Source: Clostridium sartagoforme
GTDB taxonomy: Bacteria; Bacillota; Clostridia; Clostridiales; Clostridiaceae
Reading direction: 5' to 3'
Length of the DNA: 64,000 nt
Assembly (NCBI RefSeq): GCF_004794105.1
Contig: NZ_SRYR01000001.1
Span: 186,001-250,000, forward strand
The position numbers were made by a program, and so were the translations under genes. Numbering within the stretch: the stretch's first letter is position 1; every line of letters starts with the position of its first letter. Of the stretch, positions 36,790 through 46,504 are shown piece by piece. The notes beneath the pieces are model-generated. The model saw only the letters and a list, made by a program, of their open reading frames with translations. It was not told the origin of the DNA and made no database searches.

Positions 36790-37014
36790 ATGGTATTTGA
36801 AAAAATTAAGGAAATCGTAGTTGATCAATTAGGAGTTAATGAAGAGGATGTAAAGATTGAAACAAACTTTATGGAGGATTTAGGAGCAGATTCTTTAGAT
36901 TTATTCCAAGTAGTTATGGATTTAGAAGATGCTTTTAACGTAAAGGTTGAGAATGTTGAAAACATAAAAACTGTTGGAGATGCTGTTAAATATATTGAAA
37001 GCGTAGTTAAATAA
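36790..37014 (+). CDS. acpP: Acyl carrier protein
   Basis: 74 residues, very acidic, four-helix carrier. Ser35 in GADSLD is the phosphopantetheine site. Carries the growing acyl chain for all Fab enzymes encoded around it. 12 bases after fabH. Confidence 0.97.
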   Translation: MVFEKIKEIVVDQLGVNEEDVKIETNFMEDLGADSLDLFQVVMDLEDAFNVKVENVENIKTVGDAVKYIESVVK

Positions 37015-37054
37015 TAAACTGAAATTTTAATTTAATAATAAATTGGAGGACATC

Positions 37055-37981
37055 ATGGACAATAATATTTGCAATCTGTTAAATATAGAATACCCTATAT
37101 TTCAAGGGGCTATGGCATGGGTTTCAGATAGTTCATTAGCAGCTGCAGTTTCAAATGCAGGTGGTCTTGGAATAATTGCAGGAGCAAGTGCTCCTGCAAG
37201 CTATGTAAGAGAAGAAATAAGAAAAGTTAAAGAACTAACTGATAAGCCTTTTGGTGTTAATATTATGCTACTATCAGAGAATGCAAAGGAGCTAGCTGAT
37301 ATAGTGGTTGAAGAAGGTGTTAAAGTAGTAACAACAGGTGCTGGAAATCCGGGTAAATACATGACAAAGTGGAAAGAAGCGGGTATAAAAGTTATTCCTG
37401 TAGTTGCTTCAGTAGCATTAGCTAAAAGAATGGAAAGAGCAGGAGCTGATGCAATAATTGCTGAAGGTTGTGAGGCTGGAGGCCATATTGGGAAGCTTAC
37501 TACTATGGTGTTATTACCACAAGTTGTAGATGCTGTAAGTATTCCAGTAATTGGAGCAGGTGGTATAGCTGATGGTAGGGGGGTAGCTGCTGCCTTTATG
37601 CTTGGAGCTAAGGGGATTCAAGTAGGTACTAGATTTTTAGTAGCTAATGAATGTACTATTCATGATAATTATAAGGAAGCTGTAATTAAGGCTAATGATA
37701 TAGATACAGTAGTAACAGGAAGGCCAACAGGTCATCCAGTACAAGTAATAAAAAACAAGCTAGCTAGGGAATATTTAAATTTAGAAAAGCAAAATGCACC
37801 AATAGAAGTCTTAGAAGAGCTTGGCAAGGGTGGATTAAGAAAGGCTGTAAAAGATGGAGATATAGATGGTGGATCTCTTATGGCAGGTCAAATTTCTGGT
37901 TTAGTATCAAAAAGACAAAGTGCTAAAGAAATAATTGAAGAAATGTTTCAGGAATTTGAAAATATTAAAAAGAGCCTTTAA
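37055..37981 (+). CDS. fabK: Enoyl-ACP reductase II (FMN)
   Basis: 308 residues from ATG 37055 (TTGGAGGA ribosome site inside the longer frame from 37043). FMN/NAD(P)H enoyl reductase: YPIFQGAMAWVSDSSLAAAVSNAGGLG, AEGCEAGGHIG, GAGGIADGRGVAAAFMLGA. It is the last step of each elongation cycle and replaces FabI, which is not in the window; FabK enzymes are not inhibited by triclosan. Confidence 0.95.
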   Translation: MDNNICNLLNIEYPIFQGAMAWVSDSSLAAAVSNAGGLGIIAGASAPASYVREEIRKVKELTDKPFGVNIMLLSENAKELADIVVEEGVKVVTTGAGNPGKYMTKWKEAGIKVIPVVASVALAKRMERAGADAIIAEGCEAGGHIGKLTTMVLLPQVVDAVSIPVIGAGGIADGRGVAAAFMLGAKGIQVGTRFLVANECTIHDNYKEAVIKANDIDTVVTGRPTGHPVQVIKNKLAREYLNLEKQNAPIEVLEELGKGGLRKAVKDGDIDGGSLMAGQISGLVSKRQSAKEIIEEMFQEFENIKKSL

Positions 37982-37992
37982 AGGAGAGTATT

Positions 37993-38946
37993 ATGAAGAT
38001 AGCATTTATTTTTGCAGGTCAAGGTTCCCAGTACATAGGAATGGGGGAGGAATTATATAATAATATTCCAGCTTGCAAGGAAGTATTTGATAAAGCAAGG
38101 GAAGCCTTAGGCTTTGATATTAAAGAATTAATTTTTAATGGTGATAGTGAAGAATTAAATATTACTGAAAATACTCAACCTTCAATTTTAATAACTTCTA
38201 TTGCTGCTATGAAAGCATTAGAAGAAAAGGGACTAAAGCCAAGTGTAGTGGCTGGCTTAAGTCTTGGAGAGTATTCAGCCTTAGTTGCTGCTGATGCAAT
38301 TAACTTTGAAGAGGCAGTAGTTTTAGTTAAAAAAAGAGGAAGATATATGCAGGAAGCAGTTCCAGTAGGAATTGGCGCAATGGCTGCTATTATTGGACTA
38401 AGTGTAGAAAAGATTAATGATGCATTAAAGGAAGTATCAAGTTTTGGAGTTGTTGAAATTGCAAACTACAATACTAATAAGCAAATTGTAATTGGTGGAG
38501 AGAAAGATGCAGTGGAAAAAGCTAAAGAGTTATGTATAGAAAAGGGAGCTAAAAGGGCAATAGATCTTAAAGTTTCAGGACCTTTCCATACATCATTACT
38601 AGAAGAAGCATCAGTTAAGCTTAGTGAAGAGTTTAAGAATGTAACTTTTAAAGATCCAAATGTTAAAATTATATCTAATGTTACAGCTAATTTTATAAAT
38701 AATAAGGAAGAAATTAAAGAATTACTATGTAAACAAGTTAAGTCTTCAGTAAGATGGAGTGAAAGTGTATCAAAAATGCTAGATTTAGGTGTTGATACAT
38801 TTATAGAGCTGGGGCCTGGAAGAGTTTTAAGCAGTTTTATTAAAGAAATTAGTAGAGAAAAAGGCTTAAAGGTAAGTATTTATAATATTGAAGATATGAA
38901 ATCTTTAGAAAAAACATTAGAAGGGATTGAAAATAGAAATGGTTAA
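37993..38946 (+). CDS. fabD: Malonyl-CoA:ACP transacylase
   Basis: 317 residues. IFAGQGSQYIGMG at the N-terminus; active Ser in GLSLGEYSALVA (about Ser 90) and His in SGPFHTSLL. Loads malonyl groups on AcpP. Overlaps fabG by 8 bases. Confidence 0.96.
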   Translation: MKIAFIFAGQGSQYIGMGEELYNNIPACKEVFDKAREALGFDIKELIFNGDSEELNITENTQPSILITSIAAMKALEEKGLKPSVVAGLSLGEYSALVAADAINFEEAVVLVKKRGRYMQEAVPVGIGAMAAIIGLSVEKINDALKEVSSFGVVEIANYNTNKQIVIGGEKDAVEKAKELCIEKGAKRAIDLKVSGPFHTSLLEEASVKLSEEFKNVTFKDPNVKIISNVTANFINNKEEIKELLCKQVKSSVRWSESVSKMLDLGVDTFIELGPGRVLSSFIKEISREKGLKVSIYNIEDMKSLEKTLEGIENRNG

Positions 38947-39682
38947 AAATAAGATTGCTATAGTTACAGGTGCAACTAGAGGAATTGGAAAAGAAATAGC
39001 AAGAACATTAGCACAAAATGGAGCTAATATTGCTTTTAATTATAGAACTTACAACGAGGAGATAGAATCTTTTATCAATGAACTTGAAGGATTTGATGTA
39101 AGAGTATTAGCATTTAAGTGTGATGTCAGTAAAGAAGAAGAAGTTAATGAATTTATTAAGGAAGTTAAGAATAGATTTGAAAGAGTAGATATCTTAGTTA
39201 ATAATGCAGGAATAACTAAAGATGGATTAATTATAAGAATGAGTGAAAAAGATTTTACAGATGTATTAGATGTTAATTTGACAGGAACGTTTAATATGAC
39301 TAAAGCAGCTTCTGGTGTTATGGTAAGACAAAGAAGTGGCAAGATTATAAATATATCTTCTGTTGTTGGAGTAGCAGGAAATGCAGGACAATGTAATTAT
39401 TCAGCTTCCAAGGCTGGTGTTATAGGATTATCTAAATCAGTAGCTAGAGAGCTAGCAGGAAGAAATATAAATGTTAATGTTATAGCTCCAGGATATATTA
39501 ATACAGATATGACTAAGGTTCTTCCAGAAAAGGTTAAGGAAGAAGTATTAAAGACAATTCCTATGAAAAAAATTGGAGAACCAAAGGAAATAGCTAATTT
39601 AGTTTTATTCTTATCATCAGATTTATCTAATTATATAACTGGTCAAGTGATAAATGTAGATGGTGGAATGGTGATGCATTAA
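38939..39682 (+). CDS. fabG: 3-oxoacyl-ACP reductase
   Basis: 247 residues from ATG 38939, which overlaps the end of fabD; the longer frame starts with a TTG (38927) jammed against AAGGG. Short-chain dehydrogenase with NADP loop VTGATRGIGKEIA, NNAG, catalytic Ser and Y-x-x-x-K in YSASKAG. Reduces beta-ketoacyl-ACP. Confidence 0.96.
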   Translation: MVKNKIAIVTGATRGIGKEIARTLAQNGANIAFNYRTYNEEIESFINELEGFDVRVLAFKCDVSKEEEVNEFIKEVKNRFERVDILVNNAGITKDGLIIRMSEKDFTDVLDVNLTGTFNMTKAASGVMVRQRSGKIINISSVVGVAGNAGQCNYSASKAGVIGLSKSVARELAGRNINVNVIAPGYINTDMTKVLPEKVKEEVLKTIPMKKIGEPKEIANLVLFLSSDLSNYITGQVINVDGGMVMH

Positions 39683-39696
39683 AGGAGAGTGCTAAT

Positions 39697-40938
39697 ATGA
39701 AAAGAAGAGTAGTAGTTACAGGTTTAGGTGCAATTACACCAATAGGTAATTCCATAGATAGCTTTTGGAATTCAATTAAAGAAGGAAAAAATGGAATAGA
39801 TAATATTACTTTATTTGATACTGAGGATTTTAAAGTTAAACTTGCTGCTGAAGTTAAGGATTTTAATGCTGAAGAATATATAGGTAAAAAAGATGCTAAG
39901 AGATTAGATAGATATACTCAATTAGCATTAGTTGCAGCTAAAGAGTGTATGAAGGATAGTAATATTGATTTAGATAAAGTTGATAGAGAAAGATTTGGAG
40001 TATTATTCGGTTCTGGAATAGGTGGACTTATGACTATAGAAAATCAAATAATAACTATGCTTAATAGAGGACCAAGTAGAGTATCTCCATTAACTATACC
40101 AGCATCTATTTCTAATATTGCAGCAGGAACTATAGCGATAGAATTTGGACTTTTAGGAACTTGCTTAAGTGTTACAACAGCTTGTGCAACTTCAACTCAC
40201 TGTATAGGAGAAGCTTTTAGAGGGATTAGAGATGGGTATATGGATAGAGCTTTAGTTGGTGGATCTGAAGCTTCAATATGTAAGTTTGGTATTTCAGGAT
40301 TCCAAGCATTAACAGCTCTAAGTAGAAGCGAAGATAAAAATAGGGCATCTATACCATTTGATAAAGATAGAAATGGATTTGTCATGGGTGAAGGGGCAGC
40401 TGCTTTAATTTTAGAAGATTTAGATAGTGCATTAGAGAGAGGTGCTAAAATATATGGAGAAGTTGTAGGATATGGTACTACATGTGATGCCTATCATATT
40501 ACATCACCAAATCTAGATGGTAATGGTGCATATAGGGCAATGAGAGATGCAATTAATGATGCTAGAATTAATACCAGTGATATTAATTATGTTAATGCTC
40601 ATGGAACATCTACAGAAATTAATGATAAGGTTGAAACTTTAGCTATAAAGCAAGCATTCGGTGAAAATGCTAAGGATGTTTATGTAAGTTCAACTAAATC
40701 AATGACAGGTCATTTACTAGGGGCTGCAGGTGCTGTAGAAGCTATAATTTCTATTAAAGCCTTAGAGGATGGATTTGTTCCTGCAACTATTAATTATGTT
40801 AATAAAGATGAAGAATGTGACTTGAATTTAGTAGTTAATGAAGGAATTAAAAAAGAAATAGATTATACTATGTCTAATTCGTTAGGCTTTGGTGGACATA
40901 ATGGATCAGTAATATTTAAAAAGTGGAGAGGGAAATAA
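39697..40938 (+). CDS. fabF: 3-oxoacyl-ACP synthase II
   Basis: 413 residues. Elongating ketoacyl synthase with Cys in TTACATSTHC, His in NAHGTSTEIND and His in KSMTGHLLGAAGA. No FabB or FabA/FabM is visible, so unsaturated-fatty-acid formation must rely on other functions. 1 base separates it from accB. Confidence 0.96.
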   Translation: MKRRVVVTGLGAITPIGNSIDSFWNSIKEGKNGIDNITLFDTEDFKVKLAAEVKDFNAEEYIGKKDAKRLDRYTQLALVAAKECMKDSNIDLDKVDRERFGVLFGSGIGGLMTIENQIITMLNRGPSRVSPLTIPASISNIAAGTIAIEFGLLGTCLSVTTACATSTHCIGEAFRGIRDGYMDRALVGGSEASICKFGISGFQALTALSRSEDKNRASIPFDKDRNGFVMGEGAAALILEDLDSALERGAKIYGEVVGYGTTCDAYHITSPNLDGNGAYRAMRDAINDARINTSDINYVNAHGTSTEINDKVETLAIKQAFGENAKDVYVSSTKSMTGHLLGAAGAVEAIISIKALEDGFVPATINYVNKDEECDLNLVVNEGIKKEIDYTMSNSLGFGGHNGSVIFKKWRGK

Positions 40939-40939
40939 G

Positions 40940-41437
40940 ATGTTAAGTTACGAGCAAATTAAGGATTTAATAGAATCTGTAGACTCATCTTCTCTTAGAG
41001 TTTTTGAATTTGAAAGCCAAGGAACTAGATTAAGACTAAGTAAAAATGATGAAGCTATTAAGGAAGTGCAAAGTCTTTCAGTAGAAACTAATGAAGCTAA
41101 GGGAAATATTTATGATTCATCAATAAATGCTAATTTAGTTTCTAATAATGAGTTTAATAATATTAATGAGAGTAATATAGAAAAAGTAGAGATAAAGGAA
41201 AACTTAAATATAGTTAAATCACCATTAGTTGGAACTTATTATTCTTCAGGATCACAAGGAGGGAAACCTTACGTGGAAAAAGGAGATAAGGTTAAAAAGG
41301 GTGATGTTCTTTGTATAGTCGAAGCTATGAAAATAATGAATGAGATTGTATCTGAATTTGATGGCGAAGTTGTAGAAGTTTTAAGAAATGATGAGGATAT
41401 AGTTGAATTTGGAATGGAATTATTTAAAATAAAGTAG
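40940..41437 (+). CDS. accB: Biotin carboxyl carrier protein of acetyl-CoA carboxylase
   Basis: 165 residues. N-terminal helix-rich part, variable Asn/Ser-rich linker (about 45-95) and C-terminal biotinyl domain with the lysine in EAMKIMNE. Carries CO2 from AccC to AccAD. Confidence 0.95.
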   Translation: MLSYEQIKDLIESVDSSSLRVFEFESQGTRLRLSKNDEAIKEVQSLSVETNEAKGNIYDSSINANLVSNNEFNNINESNIEKVEIKENLNIVKSPLVGTYYSSGSQGGKPYVEKGDKVKKGDVLCIVEAMKIMNEIVSEFDGEVVEVLRNDEDIVEFGMELFKIK

Positions 41438-41446
41438 GTGAATTTT

Positions 41447-41863
41447 ATGGATATAAAAGAAATAATGGAGATTATACCACATAGATATCCATTTTTATTA
41501 ATTGATAGAGTTGAAGAACTATTGGATAATAAAATAGTGGCAATTAAGAATGTAACTATGAATGAATATTTCTTTCAAGGACATTTTCCAGTAGAACCTG
41601 TTATGCCAGGGGTGCTAATTATTGAGGCATTAGCTCAAGCTGGTGCAGTAGCCTTACTTAAAAGAGATGAATTTAAAGGTAAGATTGCATATTTTGGTGG
41701 AATAAATAATGCTAAGTTTAGAAAAAAAGTAGTTCCAGGTGATACTTTAAGGTTAGAAGTTGAACTTACTAAAATAAGAGGTATTGCAGGAATAGGAAAA
41801 GGAATTGCTTATGTAGATGATAAAAAGGTCTGTGAAGCTGAACTAACCTTTATGGTTGGATAA
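41447..41863 (+). CDS. fabZ: 3-hydroxyacyl-ACP dehydratase
   Basis: 138 residues from ATG 41447 (TAGGTG ribosome site overlaps the accB stop codon; the GTG at 41438 is too close). Hot-dog fold, catalytic His in [12 protein letters not shown] and Glu in [11 protein letters not shown]. Dehydrates beta-hydroxyacyl-ACP. Confidence 0.95.
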   Translation: MDIKEIMEIIPHRYPFLLIDRVEELLDNKIVAIKNVTMNEYFFQGHFPVEPVMPGVLIIEALAQAGAVALLKRDEFKGKIAYFGGINNAKFRKKVVPGDTLRLEVELTKIRGIAGIGKGIAYVDDKKVCEAELTFMVG

Positions 41864-41878
41864 TAAAGAGGTGTTTTT

Positions 41879-43222
41879 ATGATTAGAAAGGTCTTAATAG
41901 CCAATAGAGGTGAAATAGCAGTAAGGATAATAAGGGCTTGCAAAGAGCTTGGAATACAGACGGTAGCTATTTACTCAGAAGCTGACAAAGATGCTATGCA
42001 TACTGAGTTAGCAGATGAAGCTATTTGTGTTGGAAAGCCTAAATCAAAGGACTCATATTTAAATGTTAGTAACATAATTAGTGCTGCAGTAATAACAAAG
42101 TGCAATGCTATTCACCCGGGATTTGGATTTTTATCAGAAAATGCAGAGTTTGCAGCCATTTGTGAAGAATGCAATATAAAATTTATAGGTCCATCAAGTA
42201 AGACTATAAGTATAATGGGTGATAAGTCTAGGGCTAGAGAAATTATGAAGAAGGCTAATGTGCCAGTAATACCTGGTAGTGATGGTATAGTTGAAAATAT
42301 AGAAGATGCTTATATTGAAGCAGAGAAGATAGGTTATCCAGTAATGGTTAAGGCTGCTTTAGGTGGTGGAGGTAAAGGAATTAGAATAGTTCACAGCAAA
42401 GAGGAATTAGAAAATGCCTTCTTTACAGCAAAGTCTGAAGCAATGGCTAACTTTGGTGATGACACAATATATATGGAAAAATTTATAGTTAATCCTAGAC
42501 ATATAGAGTTTCAAATTCTAGGAGATGAGCATGGGAATATAGTGCATCTTGGTGAGAGAGATTGTACAGTTCAAAGAAGAAATCAAAAAGTATTAGAAGA
42601 GGCCCCATCCTCTATAATAAGTAGTGTGCTTAGAGAAGAAATGGGAAAGGCAGCAGTAAGAGCTGCAAAAGCAGTTAAATATTATAATGCAGGAACTATA
42701 GAGTTCCTAGTAGATAAGTATGGAAGCTTTTACTTTATGGAAATGAATACTAGAATTCAAGTTGAGCATCCTGTTACAGAGATGATAACTTCCATAGATA
42801 TAGTAAAAGAGCAAATTAAAATTGCAAATGGTAGTGATTTAAGTTTTTCACAAGAAGATGTATGTATAAAAGGTCATGCAATTGAATGTAGAATAAATGC
42901 TGAAAATCCTAAAAAAGGATTTATTCCTTCACCAGGAAAGATTGAATTTTTAAATCTTCCAGGGGGGAATGGTATAAGGGTAGATACAGCTGTTTTTACA
43001 GGATATAAAATACCTCCAACATATGATTCAATGATAGCAAAGCTTATTGCATACGGTAAAGATAGGGAAGAGGCAATTAATAAAATGCTAAGAGCCCTTG
43101 ATGAGTTTGTAATTGAAGGAATTGACAATAATATAGATTTTCAAATAGATATTTTAAATAATGAGAAATTTCGCTTAGGAGACTTTGATACAAGTTTTAT
43201 AAGCAAAGAATTTAATTTATAG
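41879..43222 (+). CDS. accC: Biotin carboxylase subunit of acetyl-CoA carboxylase
   Basis: 447 residues, full length. Biotin carboxylase N-domain (KVLIANRGEIAVRIIRA), ATP-grasp glycine loop AALGGGGKGIR and active-site stretch EMNTRIQVEHPVTE. Carboxylates the biotin on AccB with ATP and bicarbonate. Confidence 0.96.
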   Translation: MIRKVLIANRGEIAVRIIRACKELGIQTVAIYSEADKDAMHTELADEAICVGKPKSKDSYLNVSNIISAAVITKCNAIHPGFGFLSENAEFAAICEECNIKFIGPSSKTISIMGDKSRAREIMKKANVPVIPGSDGIVENIEDAYIEAEKIGYPVMVKAALGGGGKGIRIVHSKEELENAFFTAKSEAMANFGDDTIYMEKFIVNPRHIEFQILGDEHGNIVHLGERDCTVQRRNQKVLEEAPSSIISSVLREEMGKAAVRAAKAVKYYNAGTIEFLVDKYGSFYFMEMNTRIQVEHPVTEMITSIDIVKEQIKIANGSDLSFSQEDVCIKGHAIECRINAENPKKGFIPSPGKIEFLNLPGGNGIRVDTAVFTGYKIPPTYDSMIAKLIAYGKDREEAINKMLRALDEFVIEGIDNNIDFQIDILNNEKFRLGDFDTSFISKEFNL

Positions 43223-43235
43223 TTGGTGAAATAAT

Positions 43236-44093
43236 ATGGGGATTTTTAAGAAAAGACAGTACGGGGTTATTAATATAACTCAAGTAGAAGAAAAAGATGT
43301 ACCAGTAGTTCCAGATGGAACTTGGATAAAGTGTAATAAATGTGGGAAGATACTATATAAAAAGGCTTTAGAAGAAAACTTAAATATATGCCCTAGCTGT
43401 AATAATTACTTTAGGCTAGGTAGCTATGAAAGAATAGCACAAATATGTGATAAAGGAACCTTTAAAGAATTTAATAAGTATATGAAGTCCAGAAACCCAA
43501 TGGATTTTCCGAACTATGAAGAAAAATTAAAAGAAAATGTAGAGAAGAGCGGAACAACTGAAGCAGTAGTTACAGGTGAAGGTGAAATAGCTGGTAATAA
43601 AATAATTATTGCAGTTATGGATTCTAATTTCTTAATGGGTAGTATGGGGACAGTAGTAGGGGAAAAAATAACTGTGGCTGTTGAAGAAGCTACTAAAAGA
43701 AAGTTGCCTATAATAATTTTTACAGCTTCGGGTGGAGCTAGAATGCAGGAGGGAATATTATCTTTAATGCAAATGGCAAAAGTAAGTAGTGCATTATCAA
43801 AGCATAGTGATAGTGGACTTTTATACATTACAGTTTTAACGGATCCAACAACAGGTGGTGTAACTGCTAGTTTTGCAATGCTTGGAGATATAATATTATC
43901 AGAACCAAATGCTTTAATAGGTTTTGCTGGGAGAAGAGTTATTGAAGGAACTATTAAAGAAAAATTACCTGATGATTTTCAAAGTGCAGAGTTTTTATTA
44001 GAAAATGGATTTATAGATAGTATAGTAAAAAGAGAAAATTTAAAGTCATCCCTTGCTACTCTTCTTAAACTTCATGAAGATTTGGAGGTGTAG
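43236..44093 (+). CDS. accD: Acetyl-CoA carboxylase carboxyltransferase beta
   Basis: 285 residues. N-terminal zinc ribbon with Cys33, Cys36, Cys52, Cys55; crotonase-like carboxyltransferase core [11 protein letters not shown] and [18 protein letters not shown]. Pairs with AccA to make malonyl-CoA. 4 bases before accA. Confidence 0.96.
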   Translation: MGIFKKRQYGVINITQVEEKDVPVVPDGTWIKCNKCGKILYKKALEENLNICPSCNNYFRLGSYERIAQICDKGTFKEFNKYMKSRNPMDFPNYEEKLKENVEKSGTTEAVVTGEGEIAGNKIIIAVMDSNFLMGSMGTVVGEKITVAVEEATKRKLPIIIFTASGGARMQEGILSLMQMAKVSSALSKHSDSGLLYITVLTDPTTGGVTASFAMLGDIILSEPNALIGFAGRRVIEGTIKEKLPDDFQSAEFLLENGFIDSIVKRENLKSSLATLLKLHEDLEV

Positions 44094-44097
44094 CTAA

Positions 44098-44886
44098 ATG
44101 AAAAATATAAAAGCTTATGATAGATTAGTAATAGCTAGAATGGTTGAGAGACCAACTACTTTAGATTATATTGACAAAATATTTGAAAATTTTTATGAAT
44201 TACATGGAGATAGACTTTTTAAAGATGATAAATCTATAGTAGGAGGAATAGCCTTTCTAAACAATAGACCTGTTACTATTATCGGAATTCAAAAAGGAAA
44301 AGACTTAAAAGAAAATATGGATAGAAACTTTGGTTCACCTAATCCTGAAGGTTATAGAAAGGCCTTAAGATTAATGAAACAGGCAGAAAAATTTAATAGA
44401 CCAATAATTTGTTTTATTAATACATCAGGAGCTTACTGTGGAGTAGGAGCAGAGGAAAGAGGTCAAGGAGAAGCTATTGCTAAGAACTTAATTGAGATGG
44501 CACAAATTAAGGTGCCTATAATTTCTATAATTATAGGCGAAGGTGGTAGTGGAGGAGCTTTAGCTCTAGCTTGTGGAGATAGGGTATGGATGCTGGAAAA
44601 TTCAGTTTACTCTATTTTATCACCTGAAGGATTTGCTTCTATTTTATTGAAGGACCCTAGTAAGTCAAAAGAAGTTGCAGAAATCATGGGTATTACTGCT
44701 TATGACTTATATGAAAAAGGAGTAATAGAGAAGATAATAAAGGAGCCTAAAGGAGGCGCCCATAAGAGCTTAGATTTAATAGCAATAGCTATTAAGGAAG
44801 AGCTTATTAATGAGTTGAAGATTTTAAGTAGTAAGACAAAGGAAGATCTTCTTGAAGAAAGATATCAAAGGTTTAGAAAATTTTAA
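44098..44886 (+). CDS. accA: Acetyl-CoA carboxylase carboxyltransferase alpha
   Basis: 262 residues. Typical AccA stretches [51 protein letters not shown] and [12 protein letters not shown]. It lacks the longer N-terminal helix of proteobacterial AccA, as usual in Firmicutes. Last gene of the operon, followed by a terminator. Confidence 0.96.
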   Translation: MKNIKAYDRLVIARMVERPTTLDYIDKIFENFYELHGDRLFKDDKSIVGGIAFLNNRPVTIIGIQKGKDLKENMDRNFGSPNPEGYRKALRLMKQAEKFNRPIICFINTSGAYCGVGAEERGQGEAIAKNLIEMAQIKVPIISIIIGEGGSGGALALACGDRVWMLENSVYSILSPEGFASILLKDPSKSKEVAEIMGITAYDLYEKGVIEKIIKEPKGGAHKSLDLIAIAIKEELINELKILSSKTKEDLLEERYQRFRKF

Positions 44887-44890
44887 TATT

Positions 44891-44946
44891 AATATCTATT
44901 TTAACTACGGTAATAGAAAAGTAGTTAAAGTAGATATTTTTTTATT
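44891..44946 (+). terminator. Intrinsic terminator of the fab-acc operon
   Basis: 18-bp stem (44891-44908 / 44921-44938; one G-U pair), core AATATCTATTTTAACTAC, then T-run. Confidence 0.9.
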
Positions 44947-45158
44947 TAAAAAAGGCTTTACAAAGATTCATTAGTAATTTTACATTGTGCAACAGTGAAA
45001 TTTGGTTCAATGGAGATCTTTAGAACACTGTATTTCTATAATAAATGGTAAAATACTAATTTAGAGTAATTATTTTGAATCCATTAATTTTACTTTTAAA
45101 ATTAATAGGGTATAATATAAGAAATTACATAATATAGATAAAATTAAGGGGGATTTCA

Positions 45159-45653
45159 ATGAAAAGAAGAGATTACATATCTTGGGATGAATATTTTATG
45201 GGTGTTGCCATTTTAGCTGGGATGAGAAGTAAAGATCCTAGTACACAAGTTGGAGCATGTATTGTAGATAATGATAATAAAATTTTAAGTCAAGGATATA
45301 ATGGTCTTCCACGTGGTTGCTCAGACGATGAATTCCCATGGAGCAGAGAAGGTGATATGCTTGAAACAAAATACCCTTATGTAGTTCATGCTGAATTAAA
45401 TGCAATACTAAATAGTAGGGGAACTAACCTAGTAGGAGCCAAAATATATGTAGCATTATTCCCATGTAATGAATGTGCAAAAGCAATAATTCAATCTGGA
45501 ATTAAAGAAGTTGTCTATTTATCTGATAAATATGCGGACACAGATATAGTTAAGGCATCTAAAAGGATGTTTAGCTCAGCAGGTGTGAAAATGACAAAGT
45601 TAGAGCCGAAAAGTAAGAATATACAAATTTCTTTTGATATTAATGAAATTTAG
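45159..45653 (+). CDS. comEB: dCMP/cytidylate deaminase family protein (ComEB-like)
   Basis: 164 residues. Zinc site HAELNAIL (His/Glu) and PCNECAKAI (two Cys), plus the dCMP-deaminase motif SQGYNGLPRGCSDDEFPWSRE. Converts dCMP to dUMP for dTMP synthesis; the name comEB comes from its location in Bacillus competence operons and does not imply competence here. TATAAT at 45111-45116, AAGGGGG before the ATG, own terminator. Confidence 0.92.
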   Translation: MKRRDYISWDEYFMGVAILAGMRSKDPSTQVGACIVDNDNKILSQGYNGLPRGCSDDEFPWSREGDMLETKYPYVVHAELNAILNSRGTNLVGAKIYVALFPCNECAKAIIQSGIKEVVYLSDKYADTDIVKASKRMFSSAGVKMTKLEPKSKNIQISFDINEI

Positions 45654-45660
45654 ATTTAGC

Positions 45661-45702
45661 AAGTACTTAAGAACTATGAAGTTTTTAAGTACTTTTTTAT
45701 TC
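45661..45702 (+). terminator. Intrinsic terminator after the deaminase gene
   Basis: Stem AAGTACTTAAGAAC / GTTTTTAAGTACTT (G-U and one extra base), then T-run. Confidence 0.85.
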
Positions 45703-45829
45703 TTTAGGAAATTAATTTTTTAAAAACCTGAGGATAACTTTAATAATTGGCAGAAACACATGGTTTGTGAAATAGATTTTTTATTGGCAACTTATTTCCA
45801 TAAAAATAACCTTCTATAGTATAATAAAA

Positions 45830-46035
45830 ATATAAAGTGATTCTTATCTTCAAGTGGAGTTTTCTTAAAAAGTAGAGAGCCAAAATCTTGTATTTTGTGT
45901 GAATCACTTTCACAGAGTTCAGGATGCCTACTACACCTGAAGGTTAGAAGAACTAATCCAGGCGTGTAGCAGTGCTTAGCTCCCACTTATAGAAGGTGGG
46001 AGTGTTAGCAATGGTAGCAATCGGATAAATTCTTA
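45830..46035 (+). ncRNA. Structured non-coding RNA candidate (possibly raiA class)
   Basis: About 200 bases, clearly GC-richer than the flanks, behind a TATAAT at 45820-45825. Visible helices: AAAGTGATTC (45834-45843) / GAATCACTTT (45901-45910), 10 bp perfect; an inner CAAAAT / ATTTTG hairpin (45881-45897); CTACACCTG / CAGGCGTGTAG enclosing GGTTAG / CTAATC; and GCTCCCACTT (45979-45988) / AAGGTGGGAGT (45993-46003). No ORF fits. From memory the multi-helix layout recalls the clostridial raiA RNA, but I cannot confirm the class. It ends just before the DUF1232 gene, so it is either a free RNA or its leader. Confidence 0.65.
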
Positions 46036-46045
46036 GGAGTGTAAT

Positions 46046-46417
46046 ATGAAGATAAATGAATTTATAAAGCAAATAAAACTTAAGATTAAAGCAATTTATT
46101 TAGCTTTTAAAAATGAAAATACACCACTATTAGCAAAGATATTTGCTGGTATTACTATAGGATATGCATTATCTCCAATAGATTTGATACCAGATTTTAT
46201 TCCTATATTAGGATACTTAGATGATTTAATTATTCTTCCACTATTAATTTATATTTCTTTTAAGTTAATTCCAGGGGAAATTATGAAAGAATGTGAAGAA
46301 AAAGCTAATGAAGTATGGAAGGATGGAAAACCTAAAAGGTTAATTTATGGATTACCAATAATAATATTTTGGATTTTAGTAATAGGATTTATAGTTTATA
46401 GATTTTTTATAAAATGA
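46046..46417 (+). CDS. DUF1232 (YkvA-like) membrane protein
   Basis: 123 residues. Core YALSPIDLIPDFIPILGYLDDLIILPLLI (residues about 41-69, shown by SPIDLIPDFIPILGYLDD) is diagnostic of DUF1232; a C-terminal transmembrane helix (about 100-120). Function unknown. Start ATG after TAGGAG. Directly downstream of the structured RNA. Confidence 0.88.
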   Translation: MKINEFIKQIKLKIKAIYLAFKNENTPLLAKIFAGITIGYALSPIDLIPDFIPILGYLDDLIILPLLIYISFKLIPGEIMKECEEKANEVWKDGKPKRLIYGLPIIIFWILVIGFIVYRFFIK

Positions 46418-46504
46418 TATGTTTACAATTTGGAAACATAATGATAAGGTTTATTAACATTTTTAGTTGATAATTGAATTATTAAGGGGTAATAGGTGAG
46501 ATAA

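Noticed and set aside
45792-45986. 64-residue minus-strand ORF rich in Cys and His
   Set aside because: It is the antisense of the structured RNA candidate; its odd composition comes from the GC-rich helices, and no ribosome site precedes it.
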